From assembly GCA_900767605.1 (NCBI GenBank), contig CAAFZT010000024.1, forward strand, positions 1 through 59,382: 59,382 nucleotides of DNA, in the 5' to 3' direction. The notes under the pieces were generated by a model. The model worked only from the letters and a program-made list of their open reading frames with translations, searched no databases and had not been told where the DNA came from. The DNA comes from Bacilli bacterium (GTDB lineage: Bacteria; Bacillota_I; Bacilli_A; RFN20; CAG-826). Both the position numbers and the translations under genes were made by a program. Below are positions 24,462-32,167 of this stretch, one piece after another; the stretch's first letter is position 1; each line of letters begins with the position of its first letter.

Positions 24462-27029
24462 TTATTTTAACCACTGCACCGGGATGGAATAGATGCAGCG
24501 CAATCCCTCTTTTTCCAAGCTGAGTTCGATGGATCCGGTGTCGCCGTCTTTAGCGTTCACCGCGGAGGTCTCAAACATCAACGCTTGGTTATCTAAAGCA
24601 GCCCCAGCAATTGGGGTACCGTTATAAGAGGCATTTTGAAGGTTCATCGAACCGTAGACGCTTCCGACATCAATCGAAGCGAACTCAGACCCGAGATCGA
24701 GTGTCACTTTTTCATCATGGAAGGCTTTGTAGGAACCCTTCACTCCTTTTAAAGAAGCCACGGGAACGCCGTTAGCGGCAGTGATTTGGCTAACGCTCGT
24801 CGTGCGGCGAAGCCCCGCATAAGCAATTTTGTCGCAATTTAACGTGAAGTTATCAAGTTCGACTCCACCCATGCCCTCGTAGCTTACCCCACCAAACAGC
24901 GAGACGATGGGGGCCACAGAGGACACCTCCACATTCTTAAACAGGGTGCTGTGGGTGACGTTGGAAGCGATGAAGCCTGCTCCAGAAACATAGAGGCACT
25001 TGGCGTAATTACTTCCGAATCCATCGCTGAGGACGGTGAATTTAACGTCTTCGATGACGGCTCCGCACAAAGAGGGGCCGAGTAGGCTCACAACGGAGTT
25101 GTTTCCGCTCGCTGTGCCAAAGCTCGGGAGAATGAATTCGACACTTTGAATCTTGGCGCCGCCGCCAACGATGGAGAAGAGGCCGCCATAGGAAGCTAGG
25201 GCATAGACCTTATGGCCTGCGCCGTCGATCGTTCCGCGGAATCCGCTGGCTCCCGTGCTATTGTGCTGGTCGCTGATCCAGCCAAGGGGCCGCACCAATT
25301 CCTTCGAAGAACCGATGTCATTGGCCAAACGGTAATAACCGAAATTGATGATGCGTTGATTACCAGGACGATACGTGTCGATGGCTTTAAATTCCTCCAC
25401 GGTCTTAATCATCTTGGTGATAAGAATGGTGGGGACATAAACCGTGATGTCCTTGCCATCTTTCTTGGCTTCGACCACGAATTCACGTTCCCCGGCGATC
25501 TTTTTCGCATTGAGTTTTGCTACATCAATCGCGCTGGCGTCTTTCCCAAGGGCCACGCCACCGCAAGTGATGGACGAGATGGAATTCTCATCAAGTCCTG
25601 CTTCTTCTAGATTTAGGGAGAGGGCCGAAGAACCTTCGAGGACAAATTCCTGGGTGGAGGTAAGACGGAATTCGTTCTTCTTCTCTTCTAGCAGGATTTC
25701 CTTCACTTTTTGGATTTGAGAGGGACGAATACCGCAATATCCCGTCAGATAGTTGGAAATAGCAAGGGATAAATCGTCTTTGCCGTCCCCATAATACTTC
25801 ATCAAATCCTGATAAAGCTTATCGAAGCCCACGTAATTATCGTTAATGACGTCCATATAAACGCCGCTTTTATCGAATTGATCGCCGTCGACTTTGCTGC
25901 GAAGGCGTTCACCGAATTTGGAGAAACTCGTGAGTTCGAAATCGCGAATCGTATCCGCGTAACTAACTCCTAATAGCCCCTCAATCAAGAAGGCAAGCGT
26001 TCCCGTGCGGTCGGCGCCGGCATTGCAATGGAAATAGACGGGATAATTTGCTTCGTCGGAAAGGACGGTGAAGATGTCGCGCAACGAGCGGACGGTGATG
26101 CCATCATTAGCATAGGCCGCGCTAGAAAGGCTCTTGTCACTGCTCGTCACCATCGCCCCATAACTATCTTGGTCATAGGCGGCCGCGAAATTTTCGGGAT
26201 CGAGGATGCGGTTATATTGGCCAAGCTGAGCTTTCACGTATTTCTTGGAGGGATCGAAGAAGCACTCCGACTGGTTTCCATCGTCTTTTTCCGGCTGGCG
26301 AAGGTCAATTTCAGTTTGAATGCCGAGGGTGTTGTTGAACGTCTTCTTCCCCGCTTCGTTTAAATCGGCATAGCCATTGAAGTTATTTAGCAAGGAACCG
26401 CGGAATAGTTTGCCGTAAGGAAGCGTCTTGTTTCCCGCCTTCCATCCGCCTAAGTCGCGGATGTTATAAGCTCCTGAAGCGGAGATAAACCGGACCGAAT
26501 CACCCGTGGTTTTGAAGGTTTGGACCTTGGATTCGTCGTTCGCCCTCGTGCCTTTAACCTTCCAATAATACGTAGAATTAGGGATCAAATTATTGGCTTC
26601 GTAGGACGTAGAAAGCGAAGAAACCTTGGCCTGGACCGCATTTTCAAAGGACGGGTTATCCGCAAGAGATACCGTGTAATAGGCCGAACCGTCTTTTTCC
26701 CAAGATAAACGTACCGGAGAACAGGTTAAATCCTTATTTTCCGCGAGTTTAGCCTTGGCAATCGCTTCGATTTGCTTGGCTTCCGTATCCGCGTTCAAAT
26801 AGGTGGACATGGCTTCCGGGGTAATGGAAAAAGAGGCCCCTTCTTCCGGAGAAACAAGGCGAATGGAGGCATTTGTCGGGGTGGGAATTACCGGCGTATC
26901 ATCGATGGTATCGCTCGAAGTCGACGTTGAAGAGGAGGTGCTGCTATTTTCCCCGGACTGGCAAGCCGCCAGAACCAAGGACATCGATGCTAACCCCAAG
27001 ACGATGAATCTTTTTTGATTTTTCTTCAT
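24462..27029 (-). CDS. surface lipoprotein with tyrosine phosphatase domain
   Basis: 855 residues. A lipobox ends VLAAC (Cys23), then a Ser/Thr-rich linker and an FN3-like domain (TSYEANNLIPNSTYYWKVKG). Residues ~190-455 form a Y_phosphatase3-type domain. It has NIRDLGG, RGSLLNN, an EIDLR motif and the catalytic loop HCNAGADRTG with nucleophilic Cys near residue 343. A GLUG-like beta-helix follows (FRGTIDGAGHKVYALAS). The start at 27029 follows taggaga. An upstream in-frame Met at 27104 lies before the promoter. It is the first gene of the glycan operon. The substrate is unknown. Phosphotyrosine, phosphosugar or phospholipid are all possible. Confidence 0.85.
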   Translation of the reverse strand: MKKNQKRFIVLGLASMSLVLAACQSGENSSTSSSTSTSSDTIDDTPVIPTPTNASIRLVSPEEGASFSITPEAMSTYLNADTEAKQIEAIAKAKLAENKDLTCSPVRLSWEKDGSAYYTVSLADNPSFENAVQAKVSSLSTSYEANNLIPNSTYYWKVKGTRANDESKVQTFKTTGDSVRFISASGAYNIRDLGGWKAGNKTLPYGKLFRGSLLNNFNGYADLNEAGKKTFNNTLGIQTEIDLRQPEKDDGNQSECFFDPSKKYVKAQLGQYNRILDPENFAAAYDQDSYGAMVTSSDKSLSSAAYANDGITVRSLRDIFTVLSDEANYPVYFHCNAGADRTGTLAFLIEGLLGVSYADTIRDFELTSFSKFGERLRSKVDGDQFDKSGVYMDVINDNYVGFDKLYQDLMKYYGDGKDDLSLAISNYLTGYCGIRPSQIQKVKEILLEEKKNEFRLTSTQEFVLEGSSALSLNLEEAGLDENSISSITCGGVALGKDASAIDVAKLNAKKIAGEREFVVEAKKDGKDITVYVPTILITKMIKTVEEFKAIDTYRPGNQRIINFGYYRLANDIGSSKELVRPLGWISDQHNSTGASGFRGTIDGAGHKVYALASYGGLFSIVGGGAKIQSVEFILPSFGTASGNNSVVSLLGPSLCGAVIEDVKFTVLSDGFGSNYAKCLYVSGAGFIASNVTHSTLFKNVEVSSVAPIVSLFGGVSYEGMGGVELDNFTLNCDKIAYAGLRRTTSVSQITAANGVPVASLKGVKGSYKAFHDEKVTLDLGSEFASIDVGSVYGSMNLQNASYNGTPIAGAALDNQALMFETSAVNAKDGDTGSIELSLEKEGLRCIYSIPVQWLK

Positions 27030-27051
27030 AGTGTCTCCTATGGATGTCTTT

Positions 27052-27065
27052 TGTAAGCGTTTCCA
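27052..27065. promoter_or_regulatory. cre-like operator of the glycan operon
   Basis: On the minus strand TGGAAACGCTTACA matches the CcpA consensus (TGNAANCGNWNNCW). It covers the predicted RNA start, so binding should repress. A LacI-family regulator other than CcpA could also bind. Confidence 0.65.
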
Positions 27066-27092
27066 TTTTAGGGCAAAGATTTTTAGTCTCAA
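27065..27092 (-). promoter_or_regulatory. promoter of the 17.5-kb glycan operon (TTGAGA-16-TAAAAT)
   Basis: TTGAGA at 27092-27087 and TAAAAT at 27070-27065, 16 nt apart on the minus strand, directly abutting the cre-like site. A leader of about 30 nt with an SD precedes the first ATG. Confidence 0.65.
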
Positions 27093-27154
27093 AGAGCTAG
27101 GCATGACGAACTAGTAGCATTTTTTTACCATGAAATTCGAAGAAGCCCTTCCCT

Positions 27155-27787
27155 TTATTTTCCACTCGCCATTTCCAAAAAAGATACGAAGTATTCGAAT
27201 AAAAGAGAATCACCGGAGGTCGAAATATCCTCTCGGTTCGTTGAGACGTTCGACACGAATAAATAAGAGGGTTCTTCGAGACTAAACCACTTGGAAATCA
27301 TCGCGCTATAGGGGGTTTCTTTTTCTTTGTCATAAAGCAAGACCCCGCGCTTGGTGCCCGAGGCATCCGCGTAATATTCGCTTTGTGCAGAAACTTGGGA
27401 GATGCGAGCCTGCTCTTCTTCTTTTAGGGCTTGGGAATACATCGCGTATTCGGGGTGAGTTTCGAGTTGGCTAGAAGGAAGGATATAAAGGTCGGAGACG
27501 CTAGAAAGCATCGTCGAAGTGACAATCGCGTATTGCTCTTCTTTAGGGGTGTGGAAGGTAAAATGGACCGTTTGGATCTTAGAATTGGGCACCGAATCCA
27601 ACCAAGGCTTCGCAAAGGAAGAATCCAAAGAAGACCCCGTCACATAGACATCGAGAATCTCGTGATCCTTGAAACGGTCTTTCGTGGAAAAAGCAAAAGC
27701 GAGACCAGCACTAGAAACCCCAAATACAGCAAGGATTTTCCAAGTGTCATAACGCAAGGCGGCTTTTAAGGGGCTTATTTTTTTCAT
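27155..27787 (-). CDS. unknown protein with one N-terminal membrane segment
   Basis: 210 residues starting MKKISPLK after a perfect aggagg. One hydrophobic segment (ILAVFGVSSAGLAFAF, residues ~18-33) would leave the rest outside the membrane. I do not recognise a family. It contains no catalytic motif that I can see. Its ATG overlaps the stop of the gene before it (ATGA). Last gene of a four-gene operon with an ABC ATPase, so it may be the extracytoplasmic part of that system. Confidence 0.6.
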   Translation of the reverse strand: MKKISPLKAALRYDTWKILAVFGVSSAGLAFAFSTKDRFKDHEILDVYVTGSSLDSSFAKPWLDSVPNSKIQTVHFTFHTPKEEQYAIVTSTMLSSVSDLYILPSSQLETHPEYAMYSQALKEEEQARISQVSAQSEYYADASGTKRGVLLYDKEKETPYSAMISKWFSLEEPSYLFVSNVSTNREDISTSGDSLLFEYFVSFLEMASGK

Positions 27788-28257
27788 TCTTCCGCCTCCT
27801 GGTAGGAGCATAAATCATGATGGACGGAGGAAATGAAATACGTTTTTCCTTCCACGAAAGGGTTGGGGACTTCTTCTAACATCCGTAATTCGATTTCATT
27901 TCCCCCTTCTAAAAAACGAAGGGAAACAAAGCAAAGGCGTTCCGAATAATAAGTCCGTTTCTCCCCTAAATAGGTGACCTTACGTTCGGTTTGGCCAGAT
28001 TGGAGACGACGGAAATAAGTTTCTTTTGCTCGGACACCCGCGTAACGATAAAACCAGAAATAGTAATCAAGAACAACGATAATCAGGGCGATGAAAATAC
28101 AAAGCAAGCAATAGGCTATCGTCCAAGAACGAGGATGAAAAAAGAAAATCAATAAAATGGCCGTTAACCCGATGACAAGAGGAACAAATCCTAAGCCGAG
28201 GTCCTTTTTCTTCCGGCTACGAAGAATTTCAGAAGACGACGAATAGAGGTCCTTCAT
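27784..28257 (-). CDS. unknown two-helix membrane protein
   Basis: 157 residues. Two adjacent membrane helices (FVPLVIGLTAILLIFFF and TIAYCLLCIFIALIIVVLDY) are followed by a cytoplasmic beta-rich domain (RKVTYLGEKRTYYSERLCF). The fold resembles small membrane proteins that carry a PH-like domain, but I cannot assign a family. Its start overlaps the DUF624-like gene by 4 nt (ATGA). Confidence 0.6.
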   Translation of the reverse strand: MKDLYSSSSEILRSRKKKDLGLGFVPLVIGLTAILLIFFFHPRSWTIAYCLLCIFIALIIVVLDYYFWFYRYAGVRAKETYFRRLQSGQTERKVTYLGEKRTYYSERLCFVSLRFLEGGNEIELRMLEEVPNPFVEGKTYFISSVHHDLCSYQEAEE

Positions 28258-29084
28258 TTTTGAAATTCCCCCCTTAAGCCCTTTTGATAGATCTCAGGGT
28301 AAAATTCACGGTTGGTATAGGCATCAAAGAGGGAAAAACAATAGAGTTCCCAACCCGTCATAAATAGAGGCATGGCAAGGAAGAAAACAAGAAAATAGCT
28401 AAACGCCTGCCATAAAATCGAATCAATAAGAGGAAGCAAGAAAAAACCAAACGGGAAAAGAAGAAAAAGCAACACCCACCACGGCTTTTTAAATAGATAG
28501 AAAAAGGAATTGGCCAAGGCTTTCCCCAAGGGATTGGAATAAACGAAGCTTTGGGCGAGAAGCATCATCAAAAAAGGCAAAAGCAAAAGGCGGAGTCCAT
28601 CGAAGAAAATACTTACCCATAAAGTGGGAACAAATAGCGAAATCAAATCCGAACCCCAAAATCCCAGGCTAAAAAGCACCCAGCAAAGCAAGGCGGTCTT
28701 GATGTTTTGCTGGATCCCCTTGCCAAAATCACGCCAAAAATAGATGCCTTCTCCCCATGCCCATTGACGGATGATGCGCCCTAAGCCCGCTAGAGCAAGG
28801 AAGATAAGCAAGAAACAAAGGGCATATACCCCGTCAAAAACCAAGGTATTCGTTTTCGAGAAAGCTTCGAATTCTTCCGGGCCAAGCGATTGGGAAGCGG
28901 GGTAAAGAATCCCATAATACTTAAATAAGAAGCAGGCTAAAAAAGGCAGGGCGAACAAAAGCAAAACTCCGCCGATTTGGAAAAATAAACCGGGACGGGT
29001 TTTGAAAAAGTCTACGAATTGCTTTTGCCTCGTCGCGGGCAAGTCGTCGATGGAATAGGCTTTACTTGAGGGTTTAAATCTCAT
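28254..29084 (-). CDS. DUF624/YesL-like membrane protein
   Basis: 276 residues and six predicted helices, rich in Phe, Leu and Trp. The arrangement (F..KTRPGLFFQIGGVLLLFA at the start, IRQWAWGEGIYFWRDFGKGI in a cytoplasmic loop) matches DUF624 proteins such as YesL, which accompany carbohydrate ABC systems in Bacillus. Start at MRFKPSS (29084), with ggggga 7 nt upstream and an ATGA overlap with the ATPase gene. Confidence 0.65.
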   Translation of the reverse strand: MRFKPSSKAYSIDDLPATRQKQFVDFFKTRPGLFFQIGGVLLLFALPFLACFLFKYYGILYPASQSLGPEEFEAFSKTNTLVFDGVYALCFLLIFLALAGLGRIIRQWAWGEGIYFWRDFGKGIQQNIKTALLCWVLFSLGFWGSDLISLFVPTLWVSIFFDGLRLLLLPFLMMLLAQSFVYSNPLGKALANSFFYLFKKPWWVLLFLLFPFGFFLLPLIDSILWQAFSYFLVFFLAMPLFMTGWELYCFSLFDAYTNREFYPEIYQKGLRGEFQK

Positions 29085-29800
29085 TCTTTGTTCCCCCAAA
29101 GGCTAAAGGCGGCCACGCTATTTTTAAGGGAGGAAGAAGGCTGAATATCCACGAGTCTCCCCTCTTCGAAAAAATAGACGTTAGAAGCAACGCGAAGGGC
29201 TTCTTCCAAACGATGGGTAATATAAATCGCGGTGACATGTGCTTCTTTTAACGTCTTTTCGATGACATTTAGTAGTTCTTCTCTTTGAGGCCCATCCACG
29301 TTGCTAAGGGGTTCATCTAGAAGCAAGAGGTCGGGGTCTTTAATCAAAGCGCGTCCCAAACAAACTTTTTGAATTTGGCCAGTAGAAAGTTGGCGGGGCT
29401 TCCGGGACAAAAGGAAAGATAGGTCAAGTTTGTCTGCCATTTCCTTCACCTTGGAAGTGATGGAAGGATAATCCTCGCGATTTAGTTTCAAAGGAAAGGC
29501 AAGATTATCAAAGACGGTCAAATGGGGATAAAGGGCGAATTCCTGCTGAACATAGGCAAGACGACGCTCCTTTGGGGTTAGCGTCGAAATATCGATTCCA
29601 TCGCTTCGAATCACCCCATCATAGGCAAGTTGGCTCGTCAAGGCGCGAAACAAAGAGGTCTTTCCTGACCCCGATCCCCCCATGATGGCACTGATTTGCC
29701 CACTAGGAAAAATGCAACTAACATCCTTCAAAGCTGGATATTCTTGCTTCTTCTTTCCTAGATACGTGACGCTAAGATGTTCGATTTCAATTCGGGGCAT
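29081..29800 (-). CDS. ABC transporter ATPase, MalK-like without regulatory domain
   Basis: 239 residues. Walker A GGSGSGKTSLFRAL, Q-loop YVQQEFALYPHLTV, signature LSTGQIQKVCLGRAL (LSTGQ instead of LSGGQ), Walker B LLLLDEPLSNVD, and switch His in YITHRLEE are all present. The C-terminal OB-type domain of MalK/MsmX is missing. It heads a four-gene operon and could energise the nearby sugar permeases at 20.7-22.7 kb that lack an ATPase. That link is inferred. No Shine-Dalgarno is present: -10 TAAAAT lies 6 nt before the ATG, so the mRNA is probably leaderless. Confidence 0.85.
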   Translation of the reverse strand: MPRIEIEHLSVTYLGKKKQEYPALKDVSCIFPSGQISAIMGGSGSGKTSLFRALTSQLAYDGVIRSDGIDISTLTPKERRLAYVQQEFALYPHLTVFDNLAFPLKLNREDYPSITSKVKEMADKLDLSFLLSRKPRQLSTGQIQKVCLGRALIKDPDLLLLDEPLSNVDGPQREELLNVIEKTLKEAHVTAIYITHRLEEALRVASNVYFFEEGRLVDIQPSSSLKNSVAAFSLWGNKE

Positions 29801-29806
29801 AAAAGT

Positions 29807-29812
29807 ATTTTA
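29807..29812 (-). promoter_or_regulatory. -10 box of the ABC/DUF624 operon, leaderless start
   Basis: TAAAAT on the minus strand ends 6 nt before the ATG at 29800, placing the RNA start at the A of the start codon. No clear -35 is visible. Confidence 0.45.
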
Positions 29813-30032
29813 ACGCGAGGAATCCTTCTTTTTCTTATCTTTTGCATCAAAGGGCCTAATTCCTACGAAACTGGGAATGCATCTATCCTTTTTCAAAAGT
29901 TTTTTTGCAAGCATAAAAAGGCTTCCGTGACGTCCATTTCCCTTCATTCATCTCTTTTTTCTTTTGGAAACCCCAAAAATATTTCGACAAGATTTTTAAA
30001 AAATTCGTTCTAAGTAAGGGGGAGGTCTTCTT

Positions 30033-30194
30033 ATGAAGTCTATTCCCAAAAACGGAAGGGGCTACCGCCTAGAAAGGGAGAGAAAGCATGTTCGACAAGC
30101 TGCTTGTTGCGATGTTTCTATTCGACATCGCCCTGTTGCTTCTCGTGCTCCTCCTAGCCTAGAAGTGAAAAAGGAGAGATTAACTCTCTCCTAA
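30033..30194 (+). CDS. leader ORF overlapping toxin copy 3 (mok-like candidate)
   Basis: 53 codons beginning MKSIPKNGRGYRLERERK after gggggagg. It starts 55 nt upstream of the hydrophobic ORF at 30088 in the +1 frame, the same relation as in copies 1 and 2, and spans the whole hydrophobic ORF. The sequence is otherwise diverged from copies 1 and 2, so conservation of the layout is unlikely to be just recent duplication. Confidence 0.35.
   Translation: MKSIPKNGRGYRLERERKHVRQAACCDVSIRHRPVASRAPPSLEVKKERLTLS
30088..30162 (+). CDS. small hydrophobic peptide, candidate type I toxin, copy 3
   Basis: 24 residues beginning MFDKLLVAMFLFDIALLLLV, a single hydrophobic helix with acidic residue at position 3 and a mid-helix Asp, as in copies 1 and 2, but without the polar RGGDRHDDEK tail. 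The ribosome-binding site is gggagagaaagc. A hairpin and a minus-strand promoter follow. It lies between the ABC/DUF624 operon and a kinase-gene fragment. Confidence 0.55.
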   Translation: MFDKLLVAMFLFDIALLLLVLLLA

Positions 30195-30200
30195 AACCAC
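30166..30200 (-). ncRNA. candidate antisense RNA, copy 3
   Basis: Predicted from the minus-strand promoter at 30207-30236. It crosses a hairpin at 30172-30192 (aggagaga/tctctcct) followed by TTTTT on the minus strand, the best intrinsic terminator of the three copies. The RNA would be about 33 nt, or longer with readthrough. An alternative is that this promoter serves the ABC operon 400 nt to the left. Confidence 0.4.
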
Positions 30201-30206
30201 ATCTAG

Positions 30207-30236
30207 ATTATAGGGTCCGGTAGCTCCTTCCGTCAA
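30207..30236 (-). promoter_or_regulatory. antisense promoter, copy 3 (TTGACG-18-TATAAT)
   Basis: The -35 TTGACG (30236-30231) is the same hexamer as in copies 1 and 2, and the -10 is a perfect TATAAT (30212-30207). The spacer has no similarity to that of the other copies. Confidence 0.6.
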
Positions 30237-30237
30237 G

Positions 30238-30272
30238 GACCCCGGGTTCGGCCGTTTAGGCCGTTCCCGGGG
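30238..30272. repeat. GC-rich nested hairpin after cassette copy 3
   Basis: CCCCGGG...CCCGGGG enclosing CGGCC/GGCCG, without a T run on either strand. It sits where copies 1 and 2 have their terminators. It may stop or stabilise the toxin mRNA. Confidence 0.5.
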
Positions 30273-30292
30273 CAGAAAGGAGGAAGGAAAAA

Positions 30293-30526
30293 TTAACTTT
30301 TGGATTTTCGATACGCTTCTTTGTAAGCGAGGAATTTGCCTTCGTAAAGAGCGTGCTTAACGGGCTTGGGTTCAAAGATTTTTTTGTCATGGACCAGTTG
30401 TCTGCTGGCTTCATAGACGTTATCAAAGCACCCATCTCCTACCATCGCAAGGATAATGGCGCCTAGGGCCCCAGTATCACTAGTAGAAATACTTTTCATG
30501 CGGATGCCGAAGATATCGTACCCGGG
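30293..30526 (-). pseudogene. 3' fragment of an FGGY-family carbohydrate kinase gene
   Basis: About 77 codons ending in TAA. The translation (YDIFGIRMKS..., then DTGALGAIILAMVGDGCF, EASRQLV, IFEPKP, YEGKFLAYKEAYRK) matches the C-terminal end of xylulokinase-like FGGY kinases (motif GALGAAILA...G.F). The other ~85% of the gene is missing. The first Met (30499) has no ribosome-binding site. Similar purine-rich sequences begin CCCGGG at both ends (30266 and 30521). The intact gene probably belonged to the neighbouring sugar ABC operon. Confidence 0.75.
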
Positions 30527-30556
30527 CAGAAAAGAAAGGAGAAAACGAATGAGAAA

Positions 30557-32167
30557 TTAATGAATCTCGAGGGTTCCAAGGCAAAGGAGTTGCTGCGTGG
30601 AGCGATCGAAGAGCATGATGTGGCGTCCGCGGAATCCGATTTTGACTTCCGTGTTGATTGGATAGTCGACCGCGCCGAATTCGTCACCAGTTAGCAAATA
30701 ATTCCCCACTTCCAGGCGGATGGTGGTTTCTTTACCGGTAGGCATGGCGCTATAGACCTTGGCATTCAAATCGCCTTCTTCATTGATGGTGATGTATTGG
30801 CTTCTTACGCCTAGGACAAAATCATCAGGGGTGATTTTAGGATTATCCGGTGCATCCAAATTCGGAGTAACAAGCGGAATCTTGTAGGGGAAGGGTCCGT
30901 CTTTGTTGGCTTTATCCAGTGTGATGGGACGTTGATTCTTAGCAAGGCAATCTCGCTTCTTCTCCAAATCAAATTTGGGATCGTCCGGAGTGAAAATCGC
31001 TTTCTTGCCATCGAAGACATCGAAGACGAATTGCCCTTTTTCGTTCCGTTTCCCCTTGGCTTCGATCAAGTTGACGGCCGGGGTTCCGATAAAGTCGGCG
31101 ACAAAAAGGTTGGCCGGGCGATGATAGATTTCTAACGGTGGCTGATATTGTTGAAGCACGCCGTTATGGATCAAGCAAATTTGGGTCGCTAGAGTCATGG
31201 CCTCCAATTGGTCATGGGTAACGTAAACGAAGGTCGCTCCCGTTTCCATGTGAAGGCGTTTTAATTCAGAACGCATCTCCAAACGGAGTTTCGCGTCCAA
31301 ATTGGACAAAGGTTCATCCATAAATAGGACTTTGGGTCCCGGGGCAAGGGTTCTTGCGATGGCGACACGTTGCTGCTGACCGCCACTAAGTTCGGCCGGA
31401 TAACGGTCCATAAACGGCCCGATTTTCAAGGTTCTTGCCGAGGCACGGAGCTTCAAATCGATTTCTTCTGGAGACAAACGACGCACCGCTTTTTTGGGTT
31501 CGCCCGTCTTATCTAGAATCCGGAATTTTTCATCGAGATGAATGTCTTTGGCCTCGTATTTAGCCTGAATAGCCTGCATTTCCGCTTCGATTTTCGTCTT
31601 TTCTGCTTCCACTAAAGCCGCATCCACGCCTTTTTCTAAAAGTTTATAGGCGCGTTTTGCCGTCGGATAGGAGACTTCAAAGTAATCCGTAATCTTCAAA
31701 ATCGCCGAATCCGCTTTGATTTTGCCGTCTTTATCCGCGGCGTCTTTGGCTAATGCCAGAACCTTTTCAGGTTTGGCAAGCAAACGGAGATAGTCACGAT
31801 CGGCAACCAATTTCCAATCGAAGACTTCCATTTCTTCTTTGACGTTCTTTAAGCCGAAGACAATATTTTGATAAACCGTCATATTGGGCCAAAGGGCATA
31901 GTTCTGGAAAAGGAAGCCCACGTGGCGCTTTGAAGCCGAAACGTTGATGCCGGCGGCGCTATCGAAGACGACTTGGTCGCCGATCGTAATGCGTCCCGAA
32001 GTTGGGGTTTCTAGACCCGCGATCATACGGAGCGTCGTGGTTTTGCCGCAGCCCGAGGGGCCAAGCAAGGTGATGAAGCCATTATCGGGGATTTCGAGGT
32101 TCAAATCATCGACCCCGTAGAATTGGCCCCATTTTTTATTGATGTGTTCTAAGACAATCTTAGGCAT
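30557..32167 (-). CDS. UgpC/MalK-type ABC ATPase with ~125-residue insert
   Basis: 536 residues. Walker A GPSGCGKTTTLRMIAG (37-51), Q-loop FLFQNYALWPNMTV (85-98), signature LSGGQQQRVAIARTL (260-274), Walker B VLFMDEPLSNLD and switch His YVTHDQLEAM. A C-terminal TOBE/OB domain follows. The Q-loop-to-signature distance is about 175 residues instead of ~50, owing to a charged helical insert at roughly 110-235. Mycoplasma UgpC-like proteins are also oversized. Start at 32167 after ggaggaaag. It overlaps the fused permease gene by 8 nt. Confidence 0.88.
   Translation of the reverse strand: MPKIVLEHINKKWGQFYGVDDLNLEIPDNGFITLLGPSGCGKTTTLRMIAGLETPTSGRITIGDQVVFDSAAGINVSASKRHVGFLFQNYALWPNMTVYQNIVFGLKNVKEEMEVFDWKLVADRDYLRLLAKPEKVLALAKDAADKDGKIKADSAILKITDYFEVSYPTAKRAYKLLEKGVDAALVEAEKTKIEAEMQAIQAKYEAKDIHLDEKFRILDKTGEPKKAVRRLSPEEIDLKLRASARTLKIGPFMDRYPAELSGGQQQRVAIARTLAPGPKVLFMDEPLSNLDAKLRLEMRSELKRLHMETGATFVYVTHDQLEAMTLATQICLIHNGVLQQYQPPLEIYHRPANLFVADFIGTPAVNLIEAKGKRNEKGQFVFDVFDGKKAIFTPDDPKFDLEKKRDCLAKNQRPITLDKANKDGPFPYKIPLVTPNLDAPDNPKITPDDFVLGVRSQYITINEEGDLNAKVYSAMPTGKETTIRLEVGNYLLTGDEFGAVDYPINTEVKIGFRGRHIMLFDRSTQQLLCLGTLEIH

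Noticed and set aside
30238..30272. Terminator call for the GC-rich hairpin after cassette copy 3
   Set aside because: Neither strand has a T run after the stem, so I list it as a hairpin only.
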